This document shows, piece after piece, positions 12,601-25,321 of a stretch of 64,000 nucleotides of DNA. Origin of the DNA: Sthenelais limicola (taxonomy: Eukaryota > Annelida > Polychaeta > Phyllodocida > Sigalionidae); contig OW804096.1 in the NCBI GenBank assembly GCA_942159475.1, positions 131,616,941 to 131,680,940 on the forward strand. The letters are read 5' to 3'. A model generated the notes under the pieces. It saw nothing but the letters and a program-made list of their open reading frames with translations. It did no database searches and was not told the DNA's origin. The position numbers and the translations under genes are program-made. How positions within the stretch are numbered: the first letter of the stretch is position 1; each line of letters starts with the position of its first letter.

Positions 12601-15600
12601 ACATTTTCGCCTATCGGATTCATATTAATTATTAATTAAAAAATAGTTTGAAATTGAACTTTATAAGTATTCGAATTTCAACAATATCATCTGAATAACT
12701 GACTGGGAATTCTTGTTGCACCATAACCTACCAACTAAAGATAACTCTTTTCTATCTTCAAGTAAGAGACCTTATACTTATGACTATGATATAATATACG
12801 CAGTGCATCAAGTATAAGCTTCTGAACTCCAATGTCTCACCCACAAGATAAATAGGTATGATTTAGAGCAACATATTTCCGGGAAGGGTAGTACATTGTA
12901 AATGTTTAGGTTGTCCCCATCCATCATGTCCTGACAGTCCAGCCGTTATATGAAACCCCCATGATATTAGTGGCAATTAATCGCAAGCTGTCCGAAGCAT
13001 CCACTGGGGCTTTTACCTCGACCAGCGTGAGTCGTTGGTGGAACATTAAACCAATCTTTTCCAACCCCTTATCAAGTTCTCCATTTTTTATCCTGAGTAA
13101 CCCTTTGCGCCATTCGAGTGTTGGAGGAAAGCATCGTAATTCGATACGTTCACTTGATATGACGAAATATATGATATGAGAAAAGTGTCCCATAAACAAT
13201 AACATTGTATTTTCAACGCTTGAAAACAATTAGCTGGTTATGCGTATTTTCTGATTATCCTGTTGAATGTCTGGCCAATAGAAATATTTAAGACAAAAAC
13301 ATACTTGCAGTTTCAACTGATATTATCGATATCATTTTCTTTGATATCTATTTTTACATGAATGCTAATTTTTGGTATAGAAATTTTGTTATTCGATCGC
13401 CAATAGAAAGGAAAATACCTGTATGACGGGGAACATCATTATTTCATAAGTGCCTTGAGGCTTGATAGGCGCTCTCGTGTAGAGGCCCCTGGGCATCTTG
13501 CCATTTTTTATTGCCAGAAAGGCATTCACCTGGCAAAAAAGGGTCAGCCTTATCTCTTGCCCTTTCTCATAGAATTCATCAATAGACATTGACACGGAAA
13601 CCCGCCACCAAGCGAATACATTTGATGTATTGTTCTGCATGTAAACAATAATTGAAAACATGTTACATTGCCTTTTTCATATGTTCTCTGGCTTAATGCA
13701 CACCGTGCGTAAACAAATGGGGGTGGAGGGGAGGGGATGTGTGAACAGGAAAGGCAATGGACCCCTACTGGTCTAAGGATGTGTTGCCATGGTATCTTCC
13801 AACAGCCTTCTCCCAAACGTTGACTTAACCCCCTGAGAGAGTAAGTGCGAAAGTATTCATACTCCCTCTTCATTTCTCACATGGAGTGGGAGCAAACGAA
13901 GTAGTTTCTGTGCTCATCTTCACAAGCATTCATTACATAGAAGCCACAGGCGACTTTCCTCTGAGATTCTCTGCGTATGGTAGAAGCCTATACCGTATTA
14001 CCTTGGCAGATGGAAAGTCCATTTTCATTTGTGGATTGCCCTATACCAGCGCAAACGTAAAGTTGAACCTAAAAAGAACTTTATAATCAGCGTCTTGATT
14101 GGATATATAGATGAGGAATATGTTATAGATGAGGTACGGTTGAGAGATACCTATCAATGGAATGGTGGACATAATTACATACCTTGACGGCTGACATGGG
14201 AGGATATAACTCACGGAATATCATATTCACCATGGTTTTATGTTGGAACCCTTGCTGCATTTGAACTCAAGGAAAGTTATAAAAAAGTTCTTTCCCCCAT
14301 CGAGGGAAGTACCGAAATTATGTGATATCATTTACACATAAACCAACAATGTTATTAAGTAAAATTAGTATCAATGATTTGTTAATCTGAACTATACACC
14401 TGGTTAGAATTTAAACCTACCAATGTCACTGAAGCATAATAGCCAGCGTAGGCATAATGGTAAACGCCTTTCCTATTTCTCCAAAAAGAAAAAAGATGAT
14501 GAAGCGGAATGTATATCCCTGGATACTGGTAAGCAGCATCATTGTAATGATTCGTTTGTTTGTTAACATTTCCTCCAATATGCTGTAAAAAATCGTTTGT
14601 TTAGTCAATAATCAATTGAAATATCAAGGTAGAATGTTTAGGTATACTTACCGTAGGTTAAATGAAACATGCTGTAGATAATAACTATGTTTCCCCGAGC
14701 GAGTAGAAAGAAAAAAAGACATATCACAAACCTTTGCTTCTTTTACCGTTCATTTAACACAGGCGTTCAATGTCAGGTTTCTTACTTATGTTGTTTACGA
14801 TCTTGGAAAACTCTCTCACTTATAATATTCCCGTCATTGCACAAAAAATGAAATAAGAAATTAGACCATGTCATGTTACAGTTTAAGTGTATTACTTTCA
14901 TAATTGTAATCAGGTGCATAACAGAAATCGGGAAGTAGATTCTTTAGGTCTTTCTCGCTGGTCTTTCTCGCTGTCCTAAAACTATGTGAAAGCATGCCAC
15001 CAAATTTACTTTGACTTTGACACACTGCTTTGGATATAAATAGCGTAAAGGATACTGTGGTACATTCTAATACAAAAAAAATGAGGCATTGATAAAAGTT
15101 AGGTTTAAGTTATTTGTTCACATTGTTTGTCTTCAACTGACTGAAAGTAACATTTCCACATACACCACAAAACGTGTTTACAGCTTTTACCTCTGTAGTG
15201 GAGATTAAGCACATAAACAAGTGAACCACAAATAACAAATCGTTTTTGGAACTTTGGACCTTTTATCATGCTATACCAATATATTCATGAATTCATAATT
15301 TTACGATAACGATAACGATTCACAATGCTGCATGGGGATAACATCTCATTGCATTGGGTCAAAATTATCACATTGGGGTAGCCGAACATATTTTTGCCAA
15401 TTAAATTATATAAATACAACTAATACGTTTTATTGTCCCGCCATTGCAATCTTCTTTATCATGTTGATTCAACCATGAAAGCTAGGATATTCTGTATCCT
15501 TATAGATATACAATATGGCACTTAGAACGCCTATCATACTGAGTCCAGTTACAGGCGTTTGTATTTAGGCTTGGACCTTTTTTTCCAAGTTAGTCACATT

Positions 15601-15983
15601 AGATAAGATACTTGCAGTTGAACAGGCGGATATGACGTAGGCTTCTTGCATAATTATAATGCAAATTTATCACCTACCAGCTCCCTCTAGATGGTTTATC
15701 TTATCACTTGTATTTACATGTCTCGCTCAGCAGCTCTCTGTACTGATGACTGTTATCATGTATACATACAAGTAGCAGGTTACATTTATTACAACAGAAC
15801 CGGGCTTCTTCTGTGGTATGGTTTATGATCGGTTAATCTCACCAATATCTGTTCTCATAAACCTGTGCTAATAACTCGTCCGTTAGAACTTAAAAAGTTC
15901 AACAAGTGTAGCAATTGAGTCAAGAGAGTCAAATTTAAGCAGGCTTAAAATGATATAATGATACTAAGGATTATATTAATATT
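6672..15983. other. Non-coding stretch, open frames at chance level
   Basis: Several open frames of 80 to 121 codons lie here (for example 8726-9049 +, 9525-9890 +, 12924-13229 -, 13829-14086 +). Frames of that length are expected several times in a window of this size and base composition, and none combines a good start or splice acceptor with a donor. A short GC-richer patch is at 9170-9310. A 13-base direct repeat, GGTCTTTCTCGCT, occurs near 14948. No RNA gene was recognised. Confidence 0.45.
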
Positions 15984-16039
15984 CTTATCGTTTATTATGG
16001 CAATATGTAACGCTACATATTGCCATAATAAACGATAAG
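15984..16039. repeat. Perfect palindrome, 26-bp arms, 4-nt spacer
   Basis: The left arm (15984-16009, beginning CTTATCGTTTATTATGG) and the right arm (16014-16039) are exact reverse complements separated by ACGC. No mismatch is present over 26 pairs and no clear flanking target duplication is seen. It could be a very small fold-back element, a template-switch product, or the stem of a transcribed hairpin; the lack of any bulge is unlike a typical animal microRNA precursor. Confidence 0.92.
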
Positions 16040-16274
16040 TTATGTCGGCTCGGAGCACACGCCATAATTTGAGAAATATATTCAGTGTTTTTTATTGCGG
16101 GAAATGGTAGTAAATATCAACCAACAGGATTTAATCAGGAGAATGGCTTAAAAGTCGATAGAGGGTTTGTTTCCTATATGCACAGCGGATCAATTTACTA
16201 GTTTCGTGCAGTGCATTCTATATTCTAAATATAAATTCCCTGTTGGGTTATATATATTTGCATAAATGGGCGGA

Positions 16275-16301
16275 GGGTCAATGACCTGTGACCTGTGACC
16301 T
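16275..16301 (-). promoter_or_regulatory. Nuclear-receptor half-site cluster (IR1 plus triple DR1), repeat copy 1
   Basis: GGGTCA at 16275-16280 faces TGACCT at 16282-16287 with one base between (IR1 layout). Three TGACCT hexamers at 16282, 16289 and 16296 are spaced by single G bases, which on the minus strand is AGGTCA repeated as DR1. DR1 and IR1 are established binding layouts for RXR, HNF4, COUP-TF or EcR/FXR-type receptors. That this copy binds anything is inference; the array could also be slippage within a repeat. Confidence 0.4.
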
Positions 16302-16470
16302 ATGTCGCTGCCAGGCCATAACTTCCGTGCTGGGAACTTGCATTGATTGTATAGGAAGTTTATGTTGTTTTTCAACGTGAAAGGTGTATGGTACTAGTTT
16401 CGTGCAGTGCATTCTTTATTCTAAATATAAATTCCCTGGTGGGTTATATATATTTGCATATATGGGGGGA

Positions 16471-16497
16471 GGGTCAATGACCTGTGACCTGTGACCT
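16471..16497 (-). promoter_or_regulatory. Nuclear-receptor half-site cluster, repeat copy 2
   Basis: The same arrangement as in the first repeat copy: GGGTCA at 16471-16476, then TGACCT at 16478, 16485 and 16492 with one-base gaps. It is preserved exactly although neighbouring positions in the 196-bp unit have diverged. Confidence 0.4.
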
Positions 16498-16614
16498 ATG
16501 TAGCTGCCAGGCCATAACTTCAGTACTGGGAACTTACATTGATTGTATCGGAAACTGTCTGCTGTTTATCAATGTGAAAGGTGTATGGTACTAGTTTCGT
16601 GCAGTGCATTCTAT

Positions 16615-19600
16615 AACATGTTCTTGCCATCAAATGGGTTTATCACACCCAGAAAGCAATGCGGACAACCAATATGTTGGGTAACGTGTTTGAAGAGAAC
16701 TCGTAGGCCATTTTCTTTTCATTTGCCACCTTGTTTGAAGTGAATTCTGTCAGAATTGAGTCAGACCTTTATCAGAAACCGTCATTCTTACATAAAGTTA
16801 GCAGCCCAAGCACACATGTGTGCTTCACGTTTGAAGGGTTGATATGCAGAAACTGGAATTAAATGCAGCACCTGCATTGCTAATACTCATGCCACGCACA
16901 AACCTATTTGAAAATGGAAGAAATGATGCGGATTTTTAAAAGTTCAGCCATATACAATTCCTTCCAAAATAGATAAATAGACTACTGACAAACCCGGGCC
17001 ACAGTGGAAAACATAATTGAAAATGATTCATCCAAGGCGAAACTATCCAAGATTATAGACCCAGCTAGTACTATTTGGATGGTATATATAATATATATCT
17101 ATAGGTGTATATAAGTGAAATATATATAATTAAATTTAATTCAAGTGTGTGTGGGGGGTGGGGGGGATGGGGGGAATGGGGGGGAACTAAAATACTTTAG
17201 TTACATGGGCAATCTAATGTTGTATTAGGGCCCGCTTCTAAAGTCCGATCGCTTTTCTCCGTTTCTATCCACGAGATACAAACGTGCAATACAAAATCTA
17301 ATCAAACGTAGCTAAATAATTTGCGAGGGAAAACTCCGTAACAGTCTATGTGACTGACAGTCGACGTGGGTGGATTCCTGTCGTTATGTTGCGGGCGCCT
17401 AAGCCCTGGGTCGACGCCACGCCAATACTCTTCCTACTACGTGGTCAATTAATTAGCTTGGGGAAACCTTCAATGACAATAGAAGACATGTTTACCACTG
17501 CCGAGGAATTAATGTGCCCGCAATATAGCAACCTCTTGGTACTTAAAAACTGATCGTTTAAAGTGGAATCAATTTAAAGTTGTATGGTTTTTACGTTTAG
17601 GAACGCAGATTCGTACCACCTCGAAGAAATGGTTTGCTTTTTATATTGGGCCCAGTTGGGCGAATCTAATCCATTCCTATTGAATCTATTACTCCTTTCT
17701 CTGGGTTTCCTTTCCATGCAGGTGCCCCACATAGTATAACATAATGGGAAATATCGTTCCAGGGCCGAAATCTGCAATTCCTCCAAGCCACGTTATTCAT
17801 GACCATGTTCCGAGACTTAGTTGCTACAGCTGGTCTTCCCAATCACACGCTCTTGATCAATGTCGCTAAAATTAAATTATTTATGTCATGAATATTTAGC
17901 ACTCTATAAATTGACAAACACATGGGGACTGATTGGCAAGCCAATTACTCAAATCGACAGACTCTCACCAAGCGACGTGTATGCAGAACGATCGACTGTG
18001 TCTACGGCATTCATTCATCATTCATTCGTCCGTTTCCATGAGGCAATGTATTTTAATGTGCTGTCATTAAATATAGCTCCCATGCACATATGCCTGGCCG
18101 AGTTTGACGTTTTACGTTTTCTATTGATCGGAAACATAAATGTTACAGCATCTTTGATAACACAATGACACTTTGCCTGCATACAGCATGATGCAATACT
18201 GCATAATTTCACGCCTAACAGCACACTTCAAGTGTGACAAAGTGTCATTTATCGACAGCTTAGCCGACTCAACTTAAAGAATTGTTTATCATACTACATT
18301 AGAAATGGCAAAGGCATTCTTGTAAATCTTCTAACGAATAACAGGCCTTATGTAGGCATTTGATATCAAACAAGATATCGAGAGTGACGTACGTCGCCCT
18401 CTGCATGCATGAGTGACATATTATACGCACCCCCAGCCGGTCCCCCACCTAAATCACCTGAACTGCACAAAATGGCTTCAAACAGGTCCATTTTAGACCC
18501 TTAACGATCGCTTAGAATATCACACTCTTTGCAGTACGCAATCCGTGTAACCCGCTCCTTTAAGCAACAGGTTACTTTACCCGTATAAAGATATGCACGG
18601 TTATATTAGGTCTGCCGATAAAAAATTAATGACTCGACATCAACATCTGAATTAGCAAAAGGCTATCAGGGATCTAAAGATTCGCCTTCCATAGCTGTTT
18701 TAAAGAGAATCAGGCGGAAGATCTTGTACGTATACCTTGCTTCATGGCCTTTAGGAATTCTACTCCCGTCAATTTCGGTCCATTACGCGGCTTCCGTCTC
18801 CTCTTCTTGAGGGAACGTTTTAAGTTGCAACAGATGGTATAAAAAATGTCTCTAAATACTGTACAATCAATCGTTCTTCACAACTGCTGACAGGAAGGAT
18901 AACTGTTTAACGTTGGGAATTAAAACAGTGGAATACGAGAAGACACATTCTCTTTGGGGTATTATGATTTGTATCGAAATTAAGATTGCTCATTTGAAAT
19001 ATTTCAGTAAATTATGTTTTGATGTTGAAATCTTATCAGTTATATCTGGTTGTTGTATTTCAAAAGAATTGGTATTTCAAGAGAAATTATGGGTAGCTTC
19101 CTTTGCATACTTATATTTGCCGGGTAACATAATAAAAATACGAAGAGACTAGTGCATGGGTAATATAGCAATTTGTGATAAATGATATTGAGAGTCTCTG
19201 GGACATGTCTGGACTGAGCCACTGTGATACGCATGTATTGAAATGTAATTATCGTTTTCCAAAGTAGACCTATTCATGTTTTAGCGGCGTGTTTTAATAA
19301 TTTAAGTGAAGAAATCTTATTAAAGCAGACAGCATACTCCATTTACAATTCAAGACCGCTCGGTTCTTATAGAAAAATGCATTAGCTCGGCTCTTAGAGT
19401 GAAACGTATTTTTATTTATAATGATGGTTGCAGCAAACGCTCATCTCAACAGGCTTTTTCCTAATGGTCAATGTTTGGGGGCTCTTCTGTCCAACCTTTC
19501 CATTCCTATTTATTCTTTCAGCTGTCATTCCTTAAAGAGACACAGTATCCCCATTCGCTTTAACAAAAGATAAACGAAAAAGCCTCATCAGAATTCATGG

Positions 19601-22600
19601 CAGTTGGACCAAGTGTCTGGATGCGATTTGACTCTTGTGAGCCCCGTCTTTCTAACAGATCTCTCTTTGGTAGAGAGAAACCTTAAAGAAAACAATCCCT
19701 TGGAACCTGGCTGATGCAATCTATCGCTAGATACAAAAGGGTGTAATGAACTCCCAGATCGACAGAAAGCTTTCTAGTGGAGCAGCAAAAAAGATTCTTG
19801 GGTGTTTCCAATCGAACTGTTCTTTTAGACCCATCCAGTCATTATAACGCTCCTTCAATTGACCTAAATCTTTGATATTTAGGAATAGAAGTCGACTCTT
19901 TTATTTTCTGAAAAAATGTTTTGATATTCCATTCCATGTAAATATTCATAAGTAGACCCATTTCCTTGTTGTTATTATCATCATTATAGAAAAGATGTGC
20001 ACCAAACAGAGATTGAAATAATAATAGATATTATTGGCATATTACATAGATTGATGTGTGTCACAACTAAGCTTATTACCAACCCACTACTTACTGATCC
20101 ACACTATGCGTTTTGTTTAGAGAGGCCACAAGTGGATTTTTGCAGGCGATGTGCTTCATGGAGACACAACTTTAGGTGTTTGTTAATTTTGTAGTTTCAT
20201 GTAAACAATGTTGGTGAATCCCACGAGGTATTTTCTCCATTTAAACACGGTAGTTGTGATATAAAAATGTGATACAAACGTGTGGTTATACTGAAATAAC
20301 GTATCAGACACCCTTGCAGTGGAAATGTATGCTTCACCACTCTTGATGATGCCACTGCTTGTATGTCTGAAACGCTAAATCAGAACAACCACTCTGTGCA
20401 TTCCATCTAACTATAATATAGTTGCATAGGATACCGACCAATCCCAGTGGAGCACATTTAAAGTTGGCTGAACGATTGAAAGTGCCTAGTGTTTTGGAAC
20501 CTCGCAAGTGATAATGATTAATTGGATCGCAGGGGAAATTTCCTTTTAAGCCCCATGAAAATGAAGATCGGTATAATGAAGGCACGATGCAAACATCTGC
20601 CTCTCCAATTTGAAGAGCATTCTCTTTAACAAAACAAGTAGCGCTGGCATGCCTTAACACTTTCGTATTCTAGTCCATTGTGTACAGTACCGGGTGAATA
20701 ATGTATTATGAAGTTTGCAAAATGTAAAAAATCTAAGATTATAGAAATGAATGAATTGTACATAAATGTATATATTCCCGCTTAATTCCTTCGTTAATTA
20801 TCAACTTTAATGCAAAGAAAGAAAACAGTATTTGCCCCTACCATATCGCCTCAAATCAAATGCAATCAAAAGGCATAACTTGATTTCCAGCTATCAATTG
20901 AAGAAACATGCCGAGCCAAGCATACTACCTTACCGAAAGGGGATGTGTTGCATTTTGGAAATGGTCACGTTTGCTAGGAACATCTTTATTTATTAAGGGG
21001 TTAATGACCGACGTTGAGAGGCTCCTGGTGCACTATTTAGTGCGTGATACAGAGGCAAAGTTGAGGCTTTATGCACGCGCTCAATCGTGGATATCAATCG
21101 TTTTAGTCTCTGCCAAGGTGCTTATAGTCTCAGGACAGTTCAAGGCACTGAATAATGGCTAATAATATTTCGCTAAATTGAACAGATGCAAACTTGCCTG
21201 AAAGTCTAAATTAAGGCTTTGTCTCTTATCTTCTCTAGGTGCAATTTTGAGTAATTCTCTTCACCGCATACTACATACTCATATCAAAAGATTCCCTGCA
21301 TTTCGGATTCTACATCCTAAACCTTTTGTTTCTAATCCTCTTCCCACGAGCAAGCCCTCTCCAAAGGATGTTGGGATGCTGCAACACTCTTACTGTCCCC
21401 AAAGCCGAAACTAGTTGATAGATATGGCACGAAGATAAATGAAAATGGCACAAAGACATGGCAAGTAACAGAGGATGTAACTCCCGAGAACAGTCAATAA
21501 ACAAAAAGGAACCCATTTCACACGGACTCTTGTGCCTGCATATATCCGTTTGCATTTTCTTCCTTTGAAGAATATATTTCTATCAATAAATGACATTAGA
21601 TATACAGTGCGGAGGCGGTGAATTGGCCCTGTAGCGCATTCTATCCCCTTTGATGACATTGCACATAGTCCTTGACAACAGAATGTTTTTTTAAAATGTT
21701 CAAGTCAAACTAACTTTCCGACAGTGGGTTAAACATTTATAAAGGCATTACGAGGTTTATTCAAACTTCAAGGCAGAGAGGCATCAGAGAAACTTGATAT
21801 CATGACATTTACTGAAAGGTACGTAAATAAAAAAGAAAAGGCTCAGCCAATTTCATATCAACAAGAATCACTTCCATACAAGGATATATTTACATTGCTC
21901 TTTGAAATTGAAGAATTCAGTTTTAACTGAGGCTGATGAACGTTAAGGAAGCCTGTAAGCCAAATGTAAACTGAATGTTTAGAAAACTCCTCCATTCGAA
22001 ATAACAGAATCTTATACAACAAGGTGCCCTTTTAAGGAATTACATTTCATCCTCGAACCTAAGTGGGGTTTCTACACCATGCATCCATTTCTGTGTGTTC
22101 AAGTGTGTGTAGTGCCATAGTCACTATCCATTCCTTTTGGGTAAATACCACTTTCAGTGTAGTGAAGCAAGGCAAAGTGATTACATTTGCCGTCCGACCT
22201 AAGACCCTTCACAGCTCTAAGTTTTGGTTGTAGTGCAGCCCCTTTAACGAAACGTTGTCTTCTTCGGCTTTTAACACAATGGTTAGTGAGTGGAGGTCTT
22301 TCCGCAAGGGTTTTATATTAGATGTTCAGCTGACCTTTACCTGTCCATGACATCTGTAAAGGAAATGGCTGGTCCAGTTCTTGGAATTGTTTCATTGGTT
22401 TCGTTCGAAACGTCTTTGTAATGTTACAAACCCCATTTTGGCTTGTATCCGTTTAATAGAATTAGTCTATAAGCAATTTATACTCGATTATTAATATATG
22501 TCGTCCTACTGCTCGTATGAAACAAAAATAACGAACCTGAAGTGGATGAGTGAGGGTTATACAAATAAAAATAGGGTCAGAACTAAAGCTTGAGATAATT

Positions 22601-25165
22601 GGTATCGGTGTAGGAGATATATATAATTTAGGGCATCCCTTGCGTTGTTTTCAAACGACATAGGAAACGATTAACATCAAATGGGGTCTGTGAAAAAGGA
22701 TCATCCATCCTGTAGGATTGTTTGAATAAGGCACAACGCTGGCAGTGGATTTTAGAATTTCTTTATTTTTCCTTAAAAAAAATGCCTATAAGTGTCAGGC
22801 TCTTAGATACATTATTATTATTCTAGTATCTGTATTTTTCTTTCCGAACATATATGTAAAACTTTGTTATCAGATTATACTTAATGAATTGCTTTTGTGA
22901 TTATATCAGCATGTTCCGAGAAAATTGTAAGTGTTACAAAATGTTCTATGGCTGAATAAAACTCTTTTAAATACAAAATGATTTGACCGTAGAGAAGAAA
23001 CCCCCAGAAGTATGACAATACATACACCCCATTGCAGTATGGCTATAATTATATACTGTGAGGAAAAGATAAGAGAATGATGCCTGCTGAGAACCAATAA
23101 TGGCAGGCTTAAGTATTAGATCCCCAGTTTATCGTGCTGTTAGTCCAATGTCTCTGATAGAGTGGGCGCAAACTATTGATTTCGTTTCCTGAAAACAGAG
23201 TTTAGGGCAATATGACCAACCACACAATGCGCTTAAGAAGACTTAGATTCTTCCTCAGTGGGTAATCATTACCTGCAGCTTCCCATCCTCCCATGTAAAG
23301 CCTGTATTTAGTCAGCGTTAAAGGGGCATTCTAATGGTAATCTTACCCAAAGGATTAGGAAATAGTTACATGCACGCAAGCTGCTGCTTTACCATAGGTG
23401 TCTCGTTGGTTAGTGGGATTTAAACCCTATATATTACCGAAGGAATTCAACCAGTATTTTAGCAGTTATATTTTTAACAGCTCTTCTCTCCTTTATCGAA
23501 TATGACTTGTGGTTCATTTCTGTGCGATGATGTCTGGAGTATCTGCAATAGGCTTTCCTTGACAACCATTGATGCTAGTGCAAGCCACCAGATAAGTGAC
23601 TTTAGTTCGTGAATGAAATGCCTCTCAACTGCCACTCTCTAATTCGCTCAGACTACAATTCCTTCTCAACCGCGTGGCCAAATATCACTGCCTGTATTGG
23701 CTTCGGACCAGAATACCGATGGTACTATATAAGGGGGACTACGATGTAAAACTACGATATAGAACCTCCGCTATAGATAGAAATGGTTCTTTGATTTGTA
23801 AAACTCTTATTCTGCTATACGCATTACCTCGTTTGGTCGCTCTTCTCAGTGAGAACAGATCTTAAACTCTCATAACTTTATTAATTCTTAGTTATATAAT
23901 AGTCATGGTTTATAGAATAAAATAATAGATAAAATGGTTTTAGAGTAGCCGTAGAGTAGGCTACAGCACAGTATACAGTTCTGATTCAAAATATCTTATG
24001 AAAACAGAGTATGTACTGCAAAATGGATTGTAGATGTAATGAAAATCATTTGATCAACCTATGCATTTATAAGGGCTATGCATGTACAAAGTTGAATAAC
24101 TGCCCTTCAAAGAAAACAAATAGCCATGAAAAAGAATACCTGTATCAAATGCACGAAGCCAAGGAAATAGGAAATGTTGATATGGCCCTTGACAATCATT
24201 GAGAAACGTCATTCGACGCGAACAAAGCATTGTCGACATCGAGTTTCACTTTCGAAATGGAAACGAATCGAAATTTCAACAAATGACTTCGAACGTGTTT
24301 TCTTCACTCTTATGTTAAGAGCACACGGGGGGTATGCCTTTTGCAGTACCATCTTTTATGAATTAACCTTCTGGGGGCTCTTCATGTCCGTTTTCAGGAG
24401 GCATTTATTTTCGATACGATCTTTATTTCACGGGAGGTGATGTATTGAATGACTAATTCATGAATGATGTTGGTGGAACTCTTAAGATTTCGGCGTCTTA
24501 GTAACTTCTTGCAATAAATATCAGCTTTTCTATCACTATTGTTTAATCCCCATGGGTAAACAAAGAGAGCAGTGGAGCTAATTCATTGTAATCCATCGTG
24601 AGACAGTCTGAGTTTATTTGGTTTTTCTCACTCTTAAGGAGACTCTCGGGGCTCGTTACGTCCATTCGTTTTAGCGATATTCTTTTATGTTTTATATGGT
24701 CAGTCTTCATCGACCTTAAAAATAAATATTACCTTTTGCTGGGGTACTTTTGTCAGGATATGTTTTGTTGTAATGACCATAGTTCACTGTATTACAGAGA
24801 AATGAAGATATGACTGGCCTACCTTTTAGTGATATGGTGTACAATAAAATAATGTACCTAATATAAATGTACGAATATGATTTATACTTTTCGGATATGT
24901 ACTCCTATAGGGAAAAATAAAACTGATAGCTTGTTTAAACTATTAACCAGTTTGCGAGAGCTCTAAAGGTTGGTCTATTTTGTAATTTTAACACAAACCT
25001 CCAACACGGAAGATGTCACTGATAGATGACACCCAGTGAATGTAACGTTGTCGTTTTACTGACTAGAGAAGTCTGAGTGCGCGTTAAATCCCCCGAGGAA
25101 ATCCTTCCCTGCTTTCAAATAATCCTATTTTCCCCGGCGCACGCGCACTTTATGACTCCTTACAG
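16615..25165. other. Non-coding stretch with scattered open frames
   Basis: No supported gene. A + frame open at 17320-17553 (78 codons) is locally GC-rich but has no acceptor, and a GT follows only weakly. Other 100-codon frames (17860-18168 +, 20334-20660 -) lack starts in good context or splice sites. The palindrome TGACGTACGTCG near 18387 is isolated. Confidence 0.45.
17153..17184 (+). other. G-quadruplex-forming motif
   Basis: Four G runs of 6, 7, 6 and 7 bases (17153-17158, 17160-17166, 17169-17174, 17178-17184) are separated by loops of 1, 2 and 3 bases. This exceeds the usual G3+N1-7 quadruplex rule. It lies just after an AT-rich (TATA)n-like stretch. Confidence 0.8.
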
Positions 25166-25321
25166 GCGATGGCCAGATTATCGACACGGAGACAGGCTCT
25201 TGAATCTTACATCGTCATCAGCGGGCTCCGATCCATGATGGATATGGACCACATCGATATTTTCCTTTTACTTCCGATCCAAACATCAACATTTGCAATC
25301 AAGCATGGATTTATAGAATGA
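25166..25321 (+). CDS. Candidate short coding exon, unknown product
   Basis: A frame of 51 codons including the stop begins at an ATG (25169-25171) in strong context (GCGATGG) and ends with TGA at 25319-25321. Just upstream is ACTCCTTACAG, a fair 3' splice site, so the frame could be a terminal exon starting at 25166 or a small ORF. The predicted peptide begins MARLSTRRQALESY and is rich in R, D, M and I; no signal peptide or domain is recognised. Sequence just upstream is CpG-richer than its surroundings (25078-25150). Length alone is compatible with chance, and no upstream exon could be paired with it. Confidence 0.2.
   Translation, partial: AMARLSTRRQALESYIVISGLRSMMDMDHIDIFLLLPIQTSTFAIKHGFIE

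Larger units (their letters stand above)
16197..16614. repeat. Tandem repeat, 196-197-bp units, two full copies and a partial third
   Basis: The word ACTAGTTTCGTGCAGTGCAT starts copies at 16197, 16393 and 16590, giving periods of 196 and 197. Copies one and two are about 90% identical along their length. Copy three breaks off after about 25 bases, near ATTCTATAA. Each full unit contains a TTATATATATTTGCATA stretch and a cluster of TGACCT hexamers. It looks like a young minisatellite or satellite fragment. Confidence 0.93.

Noticed and set aside
13829..14086. 86-codon + frame with good amino-acid balance
   Set aside because: Length is within chance; the only GTAAGT lies inside it near its start and no acceptor with a pyrimidine tract was found.
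16197..16614. CRISPR array
   Set aside because: The repeated units are adjacent 196-bp tandem copies with no spacers, in what appears to be animal DNA.
17320..17553. 78-codon + frame in a GC-richer patch
   Set aside because: No start in context or splice acceptor; local GC content explains the open frame.
18764..18776. CCCGTCAATT word resembling a conserved small-subunit rRNA site
   Set aside because: The match stops after about ten bases and nothing else of an rRNA gene surrounds it.
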